A stretch of 6,476 nt of DNA from a bacterium (GTDB lineage Bacteria; Chloroflexota; Dormibacteria; Aeolococcales; Bog-877). Shown in pieces: positions 4,627 through 6,476 of the stretch. A program made the position numbers and the translations under genes. A model generated the notes under the pieces. The model had not been told where the DNA came from. It saw only the letters and a list, made by a program, of their open reading frames with translations, and did not search any database. Positions within the stretch are counted from its first letter, which is position 1; each line of letters begins with the position of its first letter. The stretch is from positions 1 to 6,476 of the forward strand of contig JAJZGN010000111.1 in the NCBI GenBank assembly GCA_021798435.1, read 5' to 3'.

Positions 4627-6005
4627 TCGAAGCCGATACCGAGCCGGTCGAGGGCGCCGAGGAGCACTCCCCGCCGCCCGGTGCGGTCGGCGGCGGACAT
4701 CGCCCCCTGGACCGCTGCCAGGGCCGGCCAGCGCAACGGTTCAGGGGGGAATGGGAAGGGTGGTTGGCGGACCAGGCGCAACCGCAGGAGGGGGGATGCG
4801 GGCTCCAGAAGGCGGGCTGCCAGCACCCCGCCGGCGAATCGGGTAGCCGCCACCCCGAGGCCGGTGTACCCCAGCGCATACAGCACCCGCCCGCCCAGCG
4901 CCGACCCGAAGGTACAGGTGAAGCGGGTGGTGGAGGCGATGGCGCCTCCCCAGCGGTGGGTGAAGGCCAGGTCCCCCAGGGCTGGAAACATTTCCCGGAA
5001 CTGCGCTAGCAGGCGTAGGTAGGTCTTCGGGCGGTGGTCGAACTGCGGCCCGACCGCCCCCCCGAAGTGGTAGATGGCGTCGTAGCCGCCCCAGAGGATC
5101 CGGTCGTCCGCGGTGAGGCGGAAGTAGTGGAAGTGATTGCTGTGCTCGGAGGCCCCCTCCCTTCCCGCCCATCCGATCCGCTCCATCTGCCCCCGATCTA
5201 GCGGTTCGGACACCAGGACGTAGTCGTAGACGGGCACGAACCGCGTGCGCAGCCGCGCGAGCAGGTGGCCGCTGTAGGCGTTGGTCGCCAGGACCGCACG
5301 TTGGGAGGTGGCCACACCCCCCTGGGCCACTACCTCCACCCCCCCAGCAACGGGTCTCAGCTGCCGGACCGGGGTGTGCTCCCAAATCCGCACACCGAGC
5401 CCCTCCGCCACCCGGCGGAGCCCGCGCGCCAGCCGGGCGGGGTTGAGCAGGACCGGCACGGGGTCGTACAGAGCCGCCAGCACCCGGGGTGAGTTGAGCC
5501 GTGAGCGAGCCGCGTCTCCCTCCAGCAGCTGTAGCTCCGGCCTCCTCGGTGAGCGCTCCAGTAGTTCGGCTCGCAGCTCCTCCACCTGCCACGGGGTGCT
5601 GGCCAGCTCCAGGACCCCGGAGCGCTCGAGGTCACAGGGGATTCGGTGGCGCTGCACGAAGTCGAGCAGGCCTTCGAAGTTCTGCCTACCGAGCCGCTCC
5701 AACTCTTCGATCTCGTCCGGGAAGTGACGGACCCCGTTGGGGTAGCCATGAGTGAGGCTGGGCTCGCAGAACCCGCCGTTGCGCCCGCTCGCGCCATAGC
5801 CCACCACCGCCTGCTCCAGCAAGCAGACCTCCAGCCGCGGATCTCGCTGCTTCAGCTCGATGGCGGTCCAAAGGCCGGTGAAGCCGCCCCCCACCACCGC
5901 GACATCGGCCCGGACCCGGCCCCTGAGAGACTGGGCGGGGAGGTAGTCGTCCTGGCTGAGCCAGAAGCTCGGTCCCCGGTCGCCTTCCCAACCTCGGTCC
6001 GCCAT
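4620..6005 (-). CDS. FAD-dependent oxidoreductase, D-amino-acid-oxidase family (PuuB/OrdL-like)
   Basis: Flavoenzyme of 461 residues in the DAO family, expected to oxidise an amine or amino-acid C-N bond with release of an imine/aldehyde and usually H2O2. The Rossmann dinucleotide loop GGGFTG is at 39-44 after the strand DVAVV. Glu64 (LLEQ) would bind the adenosine ribose, and GASGRNGG (71-78) is the second FAD contact, as in gamma-glutamylputrescine oxidases. The C-terminal FAD segment has HRWGGAIASTTR (350-361) and YALGYTGLGVAATRFAGG (376-393). The tail with PPFPFPPEPLRW is typical of actinobacterial members. There is no signal peptide, so it is cytoplasmic. The ATG at 6005 follows a purine-rich GGGAGGGGAG ribosome binding site. 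Its substrate cannot be read from sequence; amines, sarcosine-like compounds and D-amino acids are all possible. It is convergent with the GntR gene and 58 bases downstream of the kinase gene on the same strand. Confidence 0.88.
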   Translation of the reverse strand: MADRGWEGDRGPSFWLSQDDYLPAQSLRGRVRADVAVVGGGFTGLWTAIELKQRDPRLEVCLLEQAVVGYGASGRNGGFCEPSLTHGYPNGVRHFPDEIEELERLGRQNFEGLLDFVQRHRIPCDLERSGVLELASTPWQVEELRAELLERSPRRPELQLLEGDAARSRLNSPRVLAALYDPVPVLLNPARLARGLRRVAEGLGVRIWEHTPVRQLRPVAGGVEVVAQGGVATSQRAVLATNAYSGHLLARLRTRFVPVYDYVLVSEPLDRGQMERIGWAGREGASEHSNHFHYFRLTADDRILWGGYDAIYHFGGAVGPQFDHRPKTYLRLLAQFREMFPALGDLAFTHRWGGAIASTTRFTCTFGSALGGRVLYALGYTGLGVAATRFAGGVLAARLLEPASPLLRLRLVRQPPFPFPPEPLRWPALAAVQGAMSAADRTGRRGVLLGALDRLGIGFDS

Positions 6006-6030
6006 CTCCCCTCCCTGCGGTCAGCGTCCC

Positions 6031-6036
6031 AGGGTA
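6031..6036 (-). promoter_or_regulatory. Possible -10 box of the oxidase gene
   Basis: TACCCT on the minus strand (6036 down to 6031) fits TANNNT only loosely and would give a leader of about 20 bases containing the ribosome binding site. No -35 is evident. Read-through from the upstream kinase gene is an equally good explanation for expression. Confidence 0.2.
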
Positions 6037-6063
6037 CTTGGGAGGGGACGGCGAGTGCCCGGC

Positions 6064-6476
6064 TCAGGTGCTCTGGGGCGCTGGTTCAGCGCCACGGGCC
6101 CGCGGTAGGCGGGCCGTGACGGTGGTTCCCTGCCCCTTTCCCCCTCTGATCTCCAACCGTCCACCCCGGAACGCGGCGCGCTCCTCCATGCCCAGGATCC
6201 CCATGCCGTAGGTCGCCGCCTTGGGGTCGAAGCCCTGGCCGTTGTCGCGGACCCGCACCAGGGCCGAACCTGACAGCACCTCGACACTCACGTCCGCGGT
6301 GCGGGCCCGGGCGTGCCTCTCCACGTTGTTGAGCGCCTCCTGGACGATGCGGAAGACGGTCGTGCTCAGCTCTGCGTCGAGCTCCTCGATGGGTCCCCGC
6401 AGGTCGAGGCGGGACTCCACCCCTGAGCGTAAGGAGAACTCCTGGGCCAGCTGGCGCAGGGCCGGCCCGAGGCCGA
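6064..6476 (-). CDS. Sensor histidine kinase, NarL/UhpB type, C-terminal part
   Basis: Partial gene: the frame is open to the right edge of the window, so only the last ~136 residues are seen. These form the HATPase_c ATP-binding domain of a two-component kinase. The N box is VQEALNNVERHARA, the G1 box DNGQGFDP, the G2 box YGMGILGMEERA and the final glycine-rich segment GKGQGTTVTARLP. The YGMGILGMEER form and the LGPALRQLAQEFSLRSG lead-in are characteristic of the HisKA_3 (NarL/UhpB/DegS) subfamily, whose partners are LuxR-type response regulators. The phosphorylated histidine and any sensor domain lie outside the window, so the stimulus is unknown. The GTG at 6420 is an internal codon and not the true start. 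No response-regulator gene follows it; the next gene on the strand is the FAD oxidase. Confidence 0.92.
   Translation of the reverse strand, partial: GLGPALRQLAQEFSLRSGVESRLDLRGPIEELDAELSTTVFRIVQEALNNVERHARARTADVSVEVLSGSALVRVRDNGQGFDPKAATYGMGILGMEERAAFRGGRLEIRGGKGQGTTVTARLPRARGAEPAPQST

Noticed and set aside
4741..5592. Minus-strand frame of 283 codons within the oxidase gene
   Set aside because: Out-of-frame shadow of the FAD enzyme; Gly/Arg/Ala/Pro-rich with no motif.
1..6476. CRISPR array, tRNA/rRNA, insertion sequence or phage genes
   Set aside because: No regularly spaced repeats, cloverleaf pattern, transposase motif or terminal inverted repeats were seen on reading both strands by eye.

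Overview
The window is high-G+C DNA, roughly two thirds G+C by eye. Its genes use G/C-ending codons, frequent GTG starts and a mix of leadered and apparently leaderless genes. The FAD-oxidase gene has the look of actinobacterial homologues. The organism is therefore most likely an actinobacterium or another high-G+C, probably environmental, lineage. Nothing here fixes a genus.

Left part (1-1942): a poorly coding stretch that holds one odd candidate small ORF (minus strand, perfect Shine-Dalgarno but an ACG where the start should be). It is followed by two small exported proteins transcribed towards each other: a lipoprotein (372-893, +) and a membrane-anchored, cysteine-rich protein with an Ig-like domain (1086-1613, -). 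Neither has a recognised function. The ~330 bases from 1614 to 1942 appear to be promoter and spacer DNA.

Centre (1943-4606): a SnoaL-like/NTF2-fold protein (1943-2329, +) runs tail to tail into a clear tyrosine phenol-lyase gene (tpl, 2343-3764, -). This enzyme splits L-tyrosine into phenol, pyruvate and ammonia, and every diagnostic residue that I can align is conserved but one. Divergent from tpl is a GntR-family regulator of the FadR/FCD type (3851-4606, +). The short gap between them carries a perfect 6-bp inverted repeat with FadR-like half-sites, placed so that it could block both promoters. This suggests a self-contained, locally regulated tyrosine-catabolism switch, rather than the TyrR control known from enterobacteria.

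Right part (4607-6476): a D-amino-acid-oxidase-family FAD enzyme of the PuuB/OrdL type (4620-6005, -) runs tail to tail into the regulator. Upstream of it on the same strand is the C-terminal ATPase half of a NarL/UhpB-type sensor histidine kinase that runs off the window edge. The oxidase may be part of the same amino-acid/amine catabolic locus as tpl or may be read through from the kinase gene; the sequence does not decide this.

Three genes (372 +, 1613 -, 3764 -) share a TANNNT box 5-6 bases before the start codon and lack a Shine-Dalgarno, which is the signature of leaderless transcripts. The SnoaL-like and FAD-oxidase genes instead have good purine-rich ribosome binding sites. No RNA gene, insertion sequence, CRISPR array or attachment site was seen.
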